A stretch of DNA of 64,000 nucleotides, taken from NCBI GenBank assembly GCA_017303935.1, contig JAFLBD010000001.1, positions 434,001 to 498,000 of the forward strand, written 5' to 3'. A program made the position numbers and the translations under genes. Positions within the stretch are counted from its first letter, which is position 1. The number at the start of each line of letters is the position of its first letter. The notes under the pieces are model-generated. The model saw only the letters and a list, made by a program, of their open reading frames with translations, was not told where the DNA came from and searched no databases. Of this stretch, positions 16,935 through 26,821 are shown in pieces. Origin of the DNA: Armatimonadota bacterium. GTDB lineage: Bacteria > Armatimonadota > Fimbriimonadia > Fimbriimonadales > Fimbriimonadaceae.

Positions 16935-19900
16935 ATGAGGGGAAAAAGTGCCGTCCTATATGCGCTATTCCTTTGTTCAGCCCCATCAACGGGTTGGGCA
17001 CAAGATTCTCCTGCCTCAACTCCATCCACCGCACCCAATCCAGAAGCCGCGACTCCACTCGGTGGAAAGCCTTCGATTGACGCTATCCGCATCGACTCCC
17101 CCTCTCCTAACGTGCCATTGCGGCACGACGGCGTCGTAAGAGGAAGCGAAGATTTAGACCTTGACGGGCGCAAACTTGTTCGAGGAAAGGACTACACCAT
17201 TGACTATGGAACCGGCGTGGTGATTTTGGCGACGCCGACAAAGGTCGGTCAGGTCCTTCGTGCGAACTATCGCTATGACCCTGCTCTAGCCAAATCAACC
17301 ACAGAAGGCGGCAATAACTGGAGCACCATGAAGTTCAACTTCTCGGGTGGTAACTCCATGAGCATGGGACTTGGCATGGTGGAGCGAGGCGCGGATGGAA
17401 CGCTGACTCGGTCGGACCTGTACGCGCTGAAGAACAACTTTGGAGCTGGAAACGGTGGGCCGAAGCTCAAAGGCGTGATGGCGTTTGGCAACCAGCAGTC
17501 CATTCGATCCGAATCCGCCTTTGGCAAAGAGCAAGCTACTGAAAAAGGCACCAAGCGCGGCGCCGCAATTGTTCAAGAGCTTGCCACTCAATTTGGTGGT
17601 GGAAGCGTCGTCATCGGCTACCAATCGATCGATAAGAACTTCACCGGAATGTCCGCATTGCGTGATTCGGGATATTCGGATCAGGCAGTCAACGCGATGG
17701 CCAAAGAGCGTGGATTGAAGCGCATCGGGCTTTCGATGAACAATGTCAAAATTGGCGGCCTCAGCGTCAATCAGAATTTCCAAACCGTATCCAACGGCGG
17801 GGCTTCGATCAAGAACAACGTTCTTGACCTCGGGGGCAAAGGCTGGCGCCTCAATTACAATGGGCGCTCGGTGGACAAGAACTTTGGCCGGTTCCGCGAT
17901 CTGGCAGATGGCGATCGCGAACAGTTGATGAAGGAAGCTGGACTAGATACCACCACGGTGGGTCTGAACTTCGATAACAAGGGATCAAAGCTTTCACTCA
18001 ATTCTCACGAAGTCACGAACAACGCTGGCAACGGTTTTATACGGCAGTCCGTCCGGTACGAATCGAAAACGTGGTCGATGAGCTACGGCACCCAATCGGT
18101 CGACAAGCAGTTCAACCAATTCCAGGGGATTCGTTTGGCCGATGCGGGGCAAATCGCCCGTGAACAAGGCATCAATCGACGCAATTTCGCACTTGGTTTC
18201 AACTCGCCGACCGCCACTGGACTCAAATTCGCTTTTTCACAAAGTGCGATGTCCAATGGCGATAAGGGACTTGAAGCGACTTCGGTGGACGTCTCGCAGA
18301 ACGGACTGAATTACACTTACCGGGAGTTTGGCTCGGAAGCCGGGTTCGACGGATTGGGCCGCATGAGCCAAGCCGAGCAAGACGCGAACATCAGCAACAT
18401 CGCCCTGATGTACCAACCTAGCGGCGTCAATGTTCGGCCCGAAGATCGTGCTTGGTTTACTCGGGGCGCCGGGCTAAATCGCGAGATGCATCGCATCCAA
18501 TTCAGCGCTGGAAAGTCCGTCGGAGTCACCGCGAGCATCTTGAACTTGACGGGAAGAAACGACTCCGGAAATGTCAGCTCGGTGAACTTCGATTGGAAGA
18601 ATTCTAGTTTTAGTTATCGCCACCAGTCTATCGGCGCGAATTTGACCGAGATCGGAAACACGATGTCGTTCGAGCGCGAGCGAATGGGCACGCTCACCGA
18701 TCTCAACAAAACCGATATTCGGTTCTCCACCAAGTTTGGCGATAAGCGATCGCTTGATGTGGATTCAATGGACGCTCGGCATGGTAACGACACCGCCAAG
18801 CGAAGAATTCTCAAGTGGGCCGACCCGAACCTCCAGCTGATGTACGCAGAACGAGGAGTATCCAGCGCTGCGTTCAACATGGGACAACTCGTGGATCCAG
18901 AGCGCGACTTGCTCGGGCAGATCGCCGGACAAGAGCAACGCCAACTCCTAGTGAATTGGTTGATGATGCGCGATCTTCGTGTGCAGCTCAATTTCACCTC
19001 GGGCTTCAATGACTTGCTGAATGAAAGCCGTAATTTCTCGGAATCATTGATCGACTGGTCGCCCGACAAGACGACCAAACTCCAGTGGTATTCCAGTTCC
19101 AATCGCTCGGCAGACCCGACGATGTCCTTGTTCGATCACGATATCAATCGGTTCTTGATCAGCAAAGAGTTTCAAAACGGAGGATTTGAGTACGAGCGCG
19201 AAACCCACGAATACTCGGGCGAAAACGATACCAACCCAAGCAGCGTCCGCAACTCGCTCTCGGTAGAAACCAAGATTTCTGAGAACACATCCGTCCGGAC
19301 AGAGCAATCCCAAACGTCGTACAACAACGGCGATCGGGACCGTGTCAGCGCTCACACCGTGAGTACTGGCATCACCAAAGATGCCGGTGTCAGCGTGACC
19401 GACGTCAACATCAACCGAAGCGGCGCGCGCCCGGACGAGAGGCGAAGGAATTACGGTTTCTGGCTGAACCTAGGCAACGGCGTAAAGTTCACCTACGGCT
19501 ACGCTCGCGAACTGGGCACAGAAGGAAAGATGAACTCTTCCATCGGACTTTCGGGCGGCACAGTCGGAGGGCTGAGTTTTGGTGGTGCCAATTACAACAC
19601 CCAACGATGGGATGGAAGCCGAAACAAATCGCTCGGCAACTTCCAACTGGGTAGCACGAAGCCGATGCAGATGGGCTTCGTCCGTGATTTTTCGTTCAAT
19701 CTGGCCACCGACACCGTGCGTGATATGAACGCATGGCAACGAGAAAATCGAACCGCAAACTTCGGCATGCGTGTTGGTCATTTGCAACTCGGATTTGATT
19801 ACGCGAGCCAGATTCATCAAAATGGACATCGCGCCGTGGATCGTGCCTTCCGATTCAAGTCGGACCAGTCGCCTAAGCGCAAGTTCGTCTTCGACGCAAT

Positions 19901-20417
19901 GTTGAAGTTCCGAACGATGCCTTGGGATCAAGAGTACGCGATTCGAAACGTGACTCTGACCGGGAGATTCCTACCTGGTTTCGATGTCAGTCATTCGATC
20001 CAGACGAACCCAGAAGTGGCTCGTGGGGATGCTTTGCTCGGTTCGACGGTTCAGCCGCTCCGAGTTTTGAGCTGGAAGATTCAGCAAACCAAGCCGGATC
20101 TGAACACCCGATTTGGCGCATCTTGGGAAGAGCGGATTAACGAACAGACCCACACGATGAGCAGGTTGGCCAGCATCAATATGACGCTGTATGCCAATTC
20201 ACCATCACCGCTGAACCTGTTTTACGGTCTCGAGCAGGTCGACATCAACAACCAGCGCAAGTCCATTCACCGGTACGGAATCGATTTCTCGCAACGACCA
20301 GGGCCAAACCAGATGTTCTCGCTGTCGTTTGGTAACGTGAGCTGGCAGCACGGACGAGACGACAACACTCGCCGCGAAAACTGGACCGCTAGGCTCAACT
20401 ACCAACTCAGATTTTAG
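16935..20417 (+). CDS. Large predicted outer-membrane beta-barrel protein with internal repeats
   Basis: The 1160-residue protein has a signal peptide (cleavage after GWAQ), a Pro/Ser/Thr-rich linker, then a domain DLDGRKLVRGKDYTIDYGTGVV (about 73-110) of a type seen in surface and SprA-like proteins. A long stretch of alternating beta-strand sequence follows. Within it, units of roughly 100 residues recur, each with a motif close to S-x-D-K-x-F-x-x-F (SIDKNFTGM, SVDKNFGRF, SVDKQFNQF). It ends WTARLNYQLRF with a C-terminal Phe, the usual BamA recognition signal for outer-membrane barrels. TATAAT lies at 16914-16919, and AGGAG precedes the ATG. Its last four bases overlap the convergent protease gene. 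Confidence 0.7.
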   Translation: MRGKSAVLYALFLCSAPSTGWAQDSPASTPSTAPNPEAATPLGGKPSIDAIRIDSPSPNVPLRHDGVVRGSEDLDLDGRKLVRGKDYTIDYGTGVVILATPTKVGQVLRANYRYDPALAKSTTEGGNNWSTMKFNFSGGNSMSMGLGMVERGADGTLTRSDLYALKNNFGAGNGGPKLKGVMAFGNQQSIRSESAFGKEQATEKGTKRGAAIVQELATQFGGGSVVIGYQSIDKNFTGMSALRDSGYSDQAVNAMAKERGLKRIGLSMNNVKIGGLSVNQNFQTVSNGGASIKNNVLDLGGKGWRLNYNGRSVDKNFGRFRDLADGDREQLMKEAGLDTTTVGLNFDNKGSKLSLNSHEVTNNAGNGFIRQSVRYESKTWSMSYGTQSVDKQFNQFQGIRLADAGQIAREQGINRRNFALGFNSPTATGLKFAFSQSAMSNGDKGLEATSVDVSQNGLNYTYREFGSEAGFDGLGRMSQAEQDANISNIALMYQPSGVNVRPEDRAWFTRGAGLNREMHRIQFSAGKSVGVTASILNLTGRNDSGNVSSVNFDWKNSSFSYRHQSIGANLTEIGNTMSFERERMGTLTDLNKTDIRFSTKFGDKRSLDVDSMDARHGNDTAKRRILKWADPNLQLMYAERGVSSAAFNMGQLVDPERDLLGQIAGQEQRQLLVNWLMMRDLRVQLNFTSGFNDLLNESRNFSESLIDWSPDKTTKLQWYSSSNRSADPTMSLFDHDINRFLISKEFQNGGFEYERETHEYSGENDTNPSSVRNSLSVETKISENTSVRTEQSQTSYNNGDRDRVSAHTVSTGITKDAGVSVTDVNINRSGARPDERRRNYGFWLNLGNGVKFTYGYARELGTEGKMNSSIGLSGGTVGGLSFGGANYNTQRWDGSRNKSLGNFQLGSTKPMQMGFVRDFSFNLATDTVRDMNAWQRENRTANFGMRVGHLQLGFDYASQIHQNGHRAVDRAFRFKSDQSPKRKFVFDAMLKFRTMPWDQEYAIRNVTLTGRFLPGFDVSHSIQTNPEVARGDALLGSTVQPLRVLSWKIQQTKPDLNTRFGASWEERINEQTHTMSRLASINMTLYANSPSPLNLFYGLEQVDINNQRKSIHRYGIDFSQRPGPNQMFSLSFGNVSWQHGRDDNTRRENWTARLNYQLRF

Positions 20418-21667
20418 ACATCGCCAGAGTTGGTGAAGTTGTTGACGACGATATCGAAGTCGCCCGAGCCAACTTCGCCGTCACCATCTAGATCACCCAG
20501 CGTCGGGTCCGTGGTTGAATTTGCAAAGTTCGCGACGACGATGTCGAAGTCGCCTGCGCCGACCTCGTTGTCATCGTCGCAATCACCGTTTCCCAGTGTC
20601 ACATTGACGACCGGTTTGCTGGTGTTGGTGATGGTGATGTTGGCGACCTTCTTGTCCAAGAATCCTGGGCAAGAAAACAGCAAATCGAAGCTGCCGCGCT
20701 GGCTTGTGACGAACGAAAAGCCTCCGTTGATCGCAAGCGGCAAATTGATGGTTTCGATCGACGCTTGCGAACCAACGTTGCGCAGCTTGACGGTCAGTTG
20801 CCGATTGAGCGGCGTCGCGCCAGCGGCCAGTTGACTCAGCGAGACAATGCCCTCTACTCGGCCTGGCTCCCAAGAGTTGTCTTTGATCCATGATGCAGCC
20901 ATCGAAACCCGGCTGTAAAAACTCAAATCTCCATAGTCGGCGAGTTTGCTGTTCTCGTTGAAGTCCGCAAGCGTCGATGTGGTCGCAACGACATATTGCT
21001 TGCTCGCGATGGTAGCGATGCAAGGTCCACCGCTGTCTCCATAAATCACATTGCATTCTCGCGCTGTCGGGGTCGCTTGCGATCCCAGAAAGTCGAGACT
21101 GTTGCCAGTCCCAGCAGCGTTGTCAAAATCTGAGATGAAAACGTTTGGCAAGCTGGAATCTATTTCCAGCTTGTTTTGACCCGCTCGAGGAATGTACGTC
21201 CCGTCATTGGTGTAGCCGTTTGTTCCGTTCGCGAGTACTCCGGCGCCAGCTATTGTCACTGTCCCTCCACCGTACGTCGATTCGTAAATCGGAATCGGGG
21301 CAATGTTGAGCACCCGAGTGTTCAACTTGATGATGCTAAAGTCGTACCCATTGAGCAAGTTGTTGAGGTCGAGAGGTGGCTCAGGATGCTTCACCCAAGT
21401 GACACGGGTGTAATCGACGCCATTGATTCGGATCTTGTTGACGTCTGACCGCAGGTTATGGGCGGCGGTGAGCACGTACCGGTCATTGATCAGAATTCCG
21501 CTGACCTTATAGGTGACGGTGTTGTAGTCAATGACAGCCACCGGAATCGAAGCGGCAGCGGCAGTGTATTGAGAGTCCGCAACATCATGGCGGATACTCA
21601 GTGCATTAGCGGCACCCACACCTACAATCATTCCCGCGAGAACAAAGAATCGAATCACAACCCGCAT
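20414..21667 (-). CDS. Secreted trypsin-like serine protease with twin calcium-loop tail
   Basis: The 417-residue protein carries an S1 protease domain with the catalytic triad His70 (LTAAHN), Asp109 (NGYDFSIIKL) and Ser212 (YGDSGGP). A beta-sandwich module and two loops, GDCDDDNEVGAGDFD and GDLDGDGEVGSGDFD, end it. The signal peptide is MRVVIRFFVLAGMIVGVGAA. A TTG start at 21688 would add seven residues; no Shine-Dalgarno supports either start. It converges with the outer-membrane protein gene. Confidence 0.85.
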   Translation of the reverse strand: MRVVIRFFVLAGMIVGVGAANALSIRHDVADSQYTAAAASIPVAVIDYNTVTYKVSGILINDRYVLTAAHNLRSDVNKIRINGVDYTRVTWVKHPEPPLDLNNLLNGYDFSIIKLNTRVLNIAPIPIYESTYGGGTVTIAGAGVLANGTNGYTNDGTYIPRAGQNKLEIDSSLPNVFISDFDNAAGTGNSLDFLGSQATPTARECNVIYGDSGGPCIATIASKQYVVATTSTLADFNENSKLADYGDLSFYSRVSMAASWIKDNSWEPGRVEGIVSLSQLAAGATPLNRQLTVKLRNVGSQASIETINLPLAINGGFSFVTSQRGSFDLLFSCPGFLDKKVANITITNTSKPVVNVTLGNGDCDDDNEVGAGDFDIVVANFANSTTDPTLGDLDGDGEVGSGDFDIVVNNFTNSGDV

Positions 21668-21724
21668 TATACGACGGGAATTGTGCAAAACCTAGGCCAA
21701 GAATAGGCTTGAAATACGGGATTT

Positions 21725-21800
21725 TGGCGCGCTCGATTGGATTCGAACCAACGACCCCCAGCTCCGCAAGCTGATGCTCTATCCACTGAGCTACGAGCGC
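21725..21800 (-). tRNA. tRNA-Arg (anticodon GCG)
   Basis: A 76-base cloverleaf with CCA encoded. The acceptor stem is GCGCTCG with CGAGCGC, and the anticodon arm is TCAGC-TTGCGGA-GCTGG, so the anticodon is GCG (reads CGC/CGU). Most bacteria use ACG with inosine for this Arg box; the first base here is G. The T arm GTTGG-TTCGAAT-CCAAT is perfect. Confidence 0.93.
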
Positions 21801-21850
21801 ACTTGTGAGCCCAAAGGATACCGCTCCTTCGGGCTCAAGCGCAAGTAGCC

Positions 21851-23056
21851 TTAGTGAGAGTGACGCCCGAGATTCTGCGTGACGATCGCGATATCTTCTG
21901 AGTCAACGATGCCATCGCCGTTCACATCTCCGACCAATTGCTGGGCTGCACTACGTGTCGCCGATTGGCCGATGTTCTGATTGATGATCTGCAAGTCGCC
22001 GCTGTCGATGGTTCCACTGCCGTCCAAGTCTCCATTGAGCAAAGACAGAATTGGCGATCCTGTGCGCTGCCCGTTGACAGACCAGGACGCAATGCGGCCC
22101 TCCAGCCATGTTCCGGCATGCACGACCACGTCGTACGTGCCGCAAAGGGAAGTGTTGAACGAAACTGTGCCGTCGGTAGCGATCGGAACGCTGGTGGTTA
22201 GGACAGGAAGATCGGTATTCGGGACCACGAACTCGATATCCGCCACGATCCCAGTCACCGATGACTCAAAATCTTGCAAGTCCAAGTCGAGTTCGACTCT
22301 GCCGGATTCCCAAGCCTTGGATTCGATCCACGTTTCGACTGATCCGACACGTGTGTAGGTGGCGCTTCCGCCGTAATTGGCGCTGGATCGACTGACGCTG
22401 ATGCCTGCTAGCTTCCATGCGCCGCCTTCTTGCACAAACAGTCCTCCTCCGCTATCGCCAGGCACCAGTTGAGATTCGTAAGCAGTTGCAGATTTGGCAC
22501 TTGGGCGATCAAAAGTCGTCTTAAGCTGGGTCGAACTAACCGCTGACAGAATGTTGGTCCCGATCAATGGCTGCCAATTCCAGCTCAAATCTGCACCAAA
22601 AGGACCAGAGCCACCGCATCCGGCAATCAGAACAGCCTGGTTTCTTGCGGCATTAGATGCAAGATCGGCGGGTGCTACGTCGAGAACACGCTCAGCAAGT
22701 CTGCCGACCGCGACATCATTGGCTTGGCCTGCCTTTTTGAACTTCTCATGGCGGACCCACGCTTCGACGACATAAGACTGGCCATTGATCTCGAAAACGG
22801 TCAGTGTGCCCGTAGGAGGCATCATGTGGGCCGCCGTGACGATGAACTTGTCTTCGACCAGAATGGCCGAACCTGAATCTGATCTTGCCCCGGAGTGCCG
22901 GATGGCACCCACCGGAATCGTGACCTGCTCGGAGGCAAATTGATTGAGCTGATCACGAGACCGGTCGGCGCGCCACAAGATCGCTTCGCTTGCGGCAGGC
23001 AAAAGACCGAGAAGACCGAGTAACAGAGTCCACTTAAACATCCAGAATTTCCCCAT
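21851..23056 (-). CDS. Secreted trypsin-like serine protease with classical dockerin-like tail
   Basis: The 401-residue protein has a signal peptide (MGKFWMFKWTLLLGLLGLLP), an S1 domain with His77 (VTAAHM), Asp114 (QANDVAVGRL) and Ser202 (PGDSGGG), a beta-sandwich module, and two loops LNGDLDGSGTIDSGD and VGDVNGDGIVDSED. These loops are closer to standard type I dockerins (DGDGxVDSxD) than those of its neighbours. ATG 23056 has GAGGG upstream; an upstream start at 23152 would add an unlikely Arg-rich extension. tRNA-Arg(GCG) lies downstream of it. Confidence 0.85.
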   Translation of the reverse strand: MGKFWMFKWTLLLGLLGLLPAASEAILWRADRSRDQLNQFASEQVTIPVGAIRHSGARSDSGSAILVEDKFIVTAAHMMPPTGTLTVFEINGQSYVVEAWVRHEKFKKAGQANDVAVGRLAERVLDVAPADLASNAARNQAVLIAGCGGSGPFGADLSWNWQPLIGTNILSAVSSTQLKTTFDRPSAKSATAYESQLVPGDSGGGLFVQEGGAWKLAGISVSRSSANYGGSATYTRVGSVETWIESKAWESGRVELDLDLQDFESSVTGIVADIEFVVPNTDLPVLTTSVPIATDGTVSFNTSLCGTYDVVVHAGTWLEGRIASWSVNGQRTGSPILSLLNGDLDGSGTIDSGDLQIINQNIGQSATRSAAQQLVGDVNGDGIVDSEDIAIVTQNLGRHSH

Positions 23057-23231
23057 GAGGTTGCCCTCACGCCTGGTATTCCGTCTGCGATAACCCTCTC
23101 TAACACAATCCCGGTAAACCCGCCAGTTCAAAAATGGGGTTCTTGCTGGCAAGCAATTTTGATGCCCAGTACTTCAATTTGCCGGTAATTCTGCCGATAG
23201 TACCAATGTGCCCCGAATGGGCATTTGATTT

Positions 23232-25316
23232 ATGTCTGCGCTGCAAAAAATCCTCAAACACACAGACCTATTAGTGGGTGCCGGCCTTCTGGTGGTGGTG
23301 GCGATGCTCATTCTGCCACTGCCGCATTTCGTGCTGGATTTGGGGCTTTGTATCGCTATCGCGAGTTCAGTTCTCATCTTGCTGAGTTCGGTCAACGTCG
23401 ATGAACCAGTCAAGCTAAGCGTTTTCCCATCTTTGCTTCTGATCACAACCCTCTTCCGACTAGCACTCAGCATCGCAGCAACGAAGCTGATTTTAGGCAC
23501 TGGGGAAGCGGGGCAAGTCATCACCACCTTTGGAAACTTCGTCATGGGCGGCGATTTCGTGGTGGGTTTCGTAGCATTCCTTATCTTGATGATTGTCCAG
23601 TTCATGGTTATCACCAATGGTGCTGGACGCGTTTCGGAAGTCGTCGCTAGGTTCACTTTGGACGCGATGCCCGGTAAGCAGATGGCGATTGATGCCGACT
23701 TGGCCGCAGGGCTGATCGATGAAAATGGTGCGCGCCAACGCCGAAAAGACGTCAAGGCTGAAGCCGACTTCTATGGCGCGATGGATGGTGCTTCGAAGTT
23801 TGTGAAAGGCGACGCGATTGCATCGCTCTTGATCATCGTGATCAACATCATCGGTGGCTTCGGCGTGGGCTTCTTCCGTGGGGAAGGCGATGCGATCCAA
23901 ATTCTGCAGAAATACGCTCTGCTATCAGTGGGTGAAGGCATTGTCAGTCAGATTCCAGCCCTTTTGATTTCGACCGCAAGCGGTTTGCTCGTGACTCGTT
24001 CTGGTCAGGAGCGCAGCATGGGCGGCGAAGTGTTCTTCCAGCTTGCTGGTCAGCAAAAAGCGATTCTTGCCAGCGGCGTCGCGCTCTGTCTGTTTGGTTT
24101 CGTACCTGGATTCCCAACCTTTATCTTTTTGGGAGTCGGTGGTGGCCTGGTCGCATTAGCAAGGTTTATTGGAAAGAACCCAGAGAAGATTCGAAACATC
24201 GTCGCTCCAGAAACCCAAAAAGCACCTATATCAGCCGAGCAAGAAGCTCCTGTCGGTCCGGCGCCGCACACTCCCGAGGCCGTCATGCCTTTGCTGAGTG
24301 TTGATCCTCTTGAAATTGAAATCGGCTACAGCCTGACACGGCTCGCAGATACTCGGGTGGGGGGCGACTTGCCAGAGCGGATTACAGCGACCCGACGCCA
24401 AATCGCGGTCGATCTTGGATATGTGATGCCGAGCGTGCGCATCCGGGACAGCATCGGATTGCCCGCCAATGCCTATGTTATCAAGGTTCGTGGCGAGGAA
24501 GTCGCCAGAGCACTCATCGAACCCGATCTTGTGCTCGCGATCAATTCGGGGAACGTGCTGCAGCCGATCCCGGGCCAAGTGACTAAGGAGCCCGTGTTTG
24601 GACTCGACGCGCTTTGGATCGATCCGTCCATTCGAGACGTCGCTGAACGAAATGGATACACGGTAATCGAGCCGAATGCGATGATCAGCACTCACCTTAG
24701 CGAGGTTGTCAAAGCGCACGCCTGCGAACTTTTGAGCCGGCAAGAGACACTGCAACTCGTCGAAAACGCCAAACAGGTCAACCAAAGTGTGGTCGAAGAA
24801 TTGGTGCCGAACGTCGTTCAAATTGGCGACATCCAAAAGGTCCTGCAGCATCTCCTTCGAGAACGAGTGCCTATCCGGGACATGGTGACGATTCTGGAAA
24901 CGATGGCGGACTATGCCGGACGTGTGAAGGATCCAGAACAATTGGGCGAACTCGTACGCTCTTCGATCAGCCGAACCATCACTCGCCAACTGCTAGACCA
25001 CGAAAACAAGCTTTACTGCATCACACTCGACCCACCACTGGAAAAGGCGATGGCAGAGGGAATCCAACATACGGCAGGCGGGACGATTTTAGCGCTGGAG
25101 CCATCCACCCAGCAGGCGGTCATTGCGAACCTTCGCGAACAAGCGGAGAACGCAATGGCTCAAGGGTTGCAGCCGGTGTTGCTGTGCTCGCCGACGTTGC
25201 GATTGCCATTGCGACGATTGGTCGAACGGTATCTGCCGACGCTCCAAGTGCTTTCCTATAACGAGGTCTCTTCGCGCGCTGAAGTGGAATTTGTGGGGCA
25301 AGTTCGGGCAGCATAA
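23232..25316 (+). CDS. flhA: Flagellar export apparatus protein FlhA
   Basis: The 694-residue protein belongs to the FHIPEP family of type III export gate proteins. The N-terminal half has about eight membrane segments with the conserved loop VVARFTLDAMPGKQMAIDADL and GDAIASLLIIVINIIGG. The cytoplasmic C-terminal domain runs from about 345 (LLSVDPLEIEIGYSL). It would sit at the base of the flagellum and dock substrate chaperones. Length is as expected. No other flagellar gene is in the window. Confidence 0.93.
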   Translation: MSALQKILKHTDLLVGAGLLVVVAMLILPLPHFVLDLGLCIAIASSVLILLSSVNVDEPVKLSVFPSLLLITTLFRLALSIAATKLILGTGEAGQVITTFGNFVMGGDFVVGFVAFLILMIVQFMVITNGAGRVSEVVARFTLDAMPGKQMAIDADLAAGLIDENGARQRRKDVKAEADFYGAMDGASKFVKGDAIASLLIIVINIIGGFGVGFFRGEGDAIQILQKYALLSVGEGIVSQIPALLISTASGLLVTRSGQERSMGGEVFFQLAGQQKAILASGVALCLFGFVPGFPTFIFLGVGGGLVALARFIGKNPEKIRNIVAPETQKAPISAEQEAPVGPAPHTPEAVMPLLSVDPLEIEIGYSLTRLADTRVGGDLPERITATRRQIAVDLGYVMPSVRIRDSIGLPANAYVIKVRGEEVARALIEPDLVLAINSGNVLQPIPGQVTKEPVFGLDALWIDPSIRDVAERNGYTVIEPNAMISTHLSEVVKAHACELLSRQETLQLVENAKQVNQSVVEELVPNVVQIGDIQKVLQHLLRERVPIRDMVTILETMADYAGRVKDPEQLGELVRSSISRTITRQLLDHENKLYCITLDPPLEKAMAEGIQHTAGGTILALEPSTQQAVIANLREQAENAMAQGLQPVLLCSPTLRLPLRRLVERYLPTLQVLSYNEVSSRAEVEFVGQVRAA

Positions 25317-25340
25317 CCGGGTGCCAAGTAAACTATTGCA

Positions 25341-26243
25341 GTGACCGAAACTGCGCCGAGAGGCTGGCTGGCCTTTCGAACCTTCTTGGAAATGATCAAG
25401 ATTGAACACTCAATCTTCGCATTGCCATTCGCGCTCCTCGGGATGATCTGGGGGGCAGAATCACAATTCAAGCTCCTCTGGCCGACTGCAATCACGATTC
25501 TGTGGATCATCGTCGCCATGGTCAGTTGTCGGAGCGCCGCAATGGCGTTCAACCGCATTGCTGATCGAGAGATTGACGCCAAGAATCCGCGGACCAAGAT
25601 GCGCGCTATCCCAGCAGGGCTATTGACGTTGCGGCAAAGCAACCTGTTCTTTCTCGGAAGTATCGCGGTGTTCGTGCTGGCGGCATGGCAACTGAATACG
25701 TTGGCACTGGCGCTCACACCAGTGGCGTTGCTGTTCACACTCGGCTACAGCCTTACAAAGAGGTTCACCTGGCTCTGCCACTACGTTCTGGGCCTCAGCC
25801 TAGGAATTGCACCCGCTGCGGCTTACATTGCCACAACAGGCAGCCTAGAGTGGCCAGTGGTCAGTCTGTTTTTGGCGGTCGCCTGCTGGACGGCAGGGTT
25901 CGACATCATTTACGCGCTGCAAGACGATGAATTTGATCGTGAGATGAATCTGAATTCGATTCCATCACGATTTGGTCGCCCACGAGCTTTGTTGATCAGT
26001 CGCATTTCTCATGGAGTGGCGATCGCGCTGTTAGTCCTATCTGGGATCGGCCATGGTGCCGGATTCGTTTACTTTATTGGAGTCGGAGTGGCAGCCGCGT
26101 TGCTAGGATACGAGCAATCTTTGGTGCGGCCAAACGATCTTTCGAAAGTAAACATGGCGTTCTTCACACTCAATGGCTATGTCAGCATGGCGATGTTCCT
26201 ATTCGCGCTTGCCGATACCTGGTTGAGGTTAAAGGCTCGGTGA
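25341..26243 (+). CDS. UbiA-family polyprenyltransferase (4-hydroxybenzoate type, UbiA or MqnP)
   Basis: The 300-residue membrane enzyme has the two Asp-rich motifs of prenyltransferases: NRIADREIDAKNPRT and YALQDDEFDREMN. It would attach a polyprenyl chain to an aromatic acid in quinone biosynthesis. Whether it is UbiA or the menaquinone futalosine-pathway MqnP cannot be decided from sequence alone. The start is GTG 25341; TAAACT at 25329-25334 ends six bases before it and there is no Shine-Dalgarno. The next gene overlaps it. Confidence 0.85.
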   Translation: MTETAPRGWLAFRTFLEMIKIEHSIFALPFALLGMIWGAESQFKLLWPTAITILWIIVAMVSCRSAAMAFNRIADREIDAKNPRTKMRAIPAGLLTLRQSNLFFLGSIAVFVLAAWQLNTLALALTPVALLFTLGYSLTKRFTWLCHYVLGLSLGIAPAAAYIATTGSLEWPVVSLFLAVACWTAGFDIIYALQDDEFDREMNLNSIPSRFGRPRALLISRISHGVAIALLVLSGIGHGAGFVYFIGVGVAAALLGYEQSLVRPNDLSKVNMAFFTLNGYVSMAMFLFALADTWLRLKAR

Positions 26244-26821
26244 GCAATCCCCCTCAAGCCGTGGTGATCGCGGGTCCAAATGGAAGTGGGAAGAGCACTT
26301 GCGCCGAACTTTTATTGCCGTCCGACATGACTTTCATCAACGCGGACATGATCGCGCAGGAAATCAGCGGTACGCGGAGCACAACAGCGGACCTACAGGC
26401 GGGACGTATCTTGGTTGAGCGGCTCGACGCCTTGACGAGCAAACGAAAGGACTTCGCGGTTGAGACAACACTGGCCACCCGCAAACTTGAACCTAGGCTT
26501 CAGAAGCTCAAAGAGCTTGGCTACGAGACTCACCTGATCTTTCTTTGGATGCCGAGCGACGACCTTGCGGTTCAGCGCGTTGCCGCGCGTGTTCGCGCGG
26601 GTGGTCACAACGTCCCTGAGGAGACGATTCGCCGTAGGTTCCGGCGGGGATTGGAGCTGTTTTTCTCCCAATACAAGCCAATGGTGGACTCTTGGAAGCT
26701 TTATGACAACTCTCGAATTGCCGATCCGAAGTTGATCGCCTGGGGACGAGATGGCGAATTAATCGAATGTCGACAAGAAAGTTTGTATAATGACATTCGC
26801 GCCATTTGGGATGTCCGATGA
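26240..26821 (+). CDS. Zeta-toxin-like P-loop kinase
   Basis: The 193-residue protein has the Walker A motif AGPNGSGKST, then FINADMIAQEISG, DFAVETTLATRKL and LIFLWMPSDDLAVQRVAARVRAGGHNVPEETIRRRFRRG, all matching the zeta toxin family that phosphorylates UDP-N-acetylglucosamine. The C-terminal NSRIADPKLIA follows the family. GTG 26240 overlaps the ubiA-like stop (GTGA). It is followed by a small gene overlapping as ATGA. It may be a toxin or a housekeeping sugar kinase of the same fold. Confidence 0.75.
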   Translation: MSNPPQAVVIAGPNGSGKSTCAELLLPSDMTFINADMIAQEISGTRSTTADLQAGRILVERLDALTSKRKDFAVETTLATRKLEPRLQKLKELGYETHLIFLWMPSDDLAVQRVAARVRAGGHNVPEETIRRRFRRGLELFFSQYKPMVDSWKLYDNSRIADPKLIAWGRDGELIECRQESLYNDIRAIWDVR

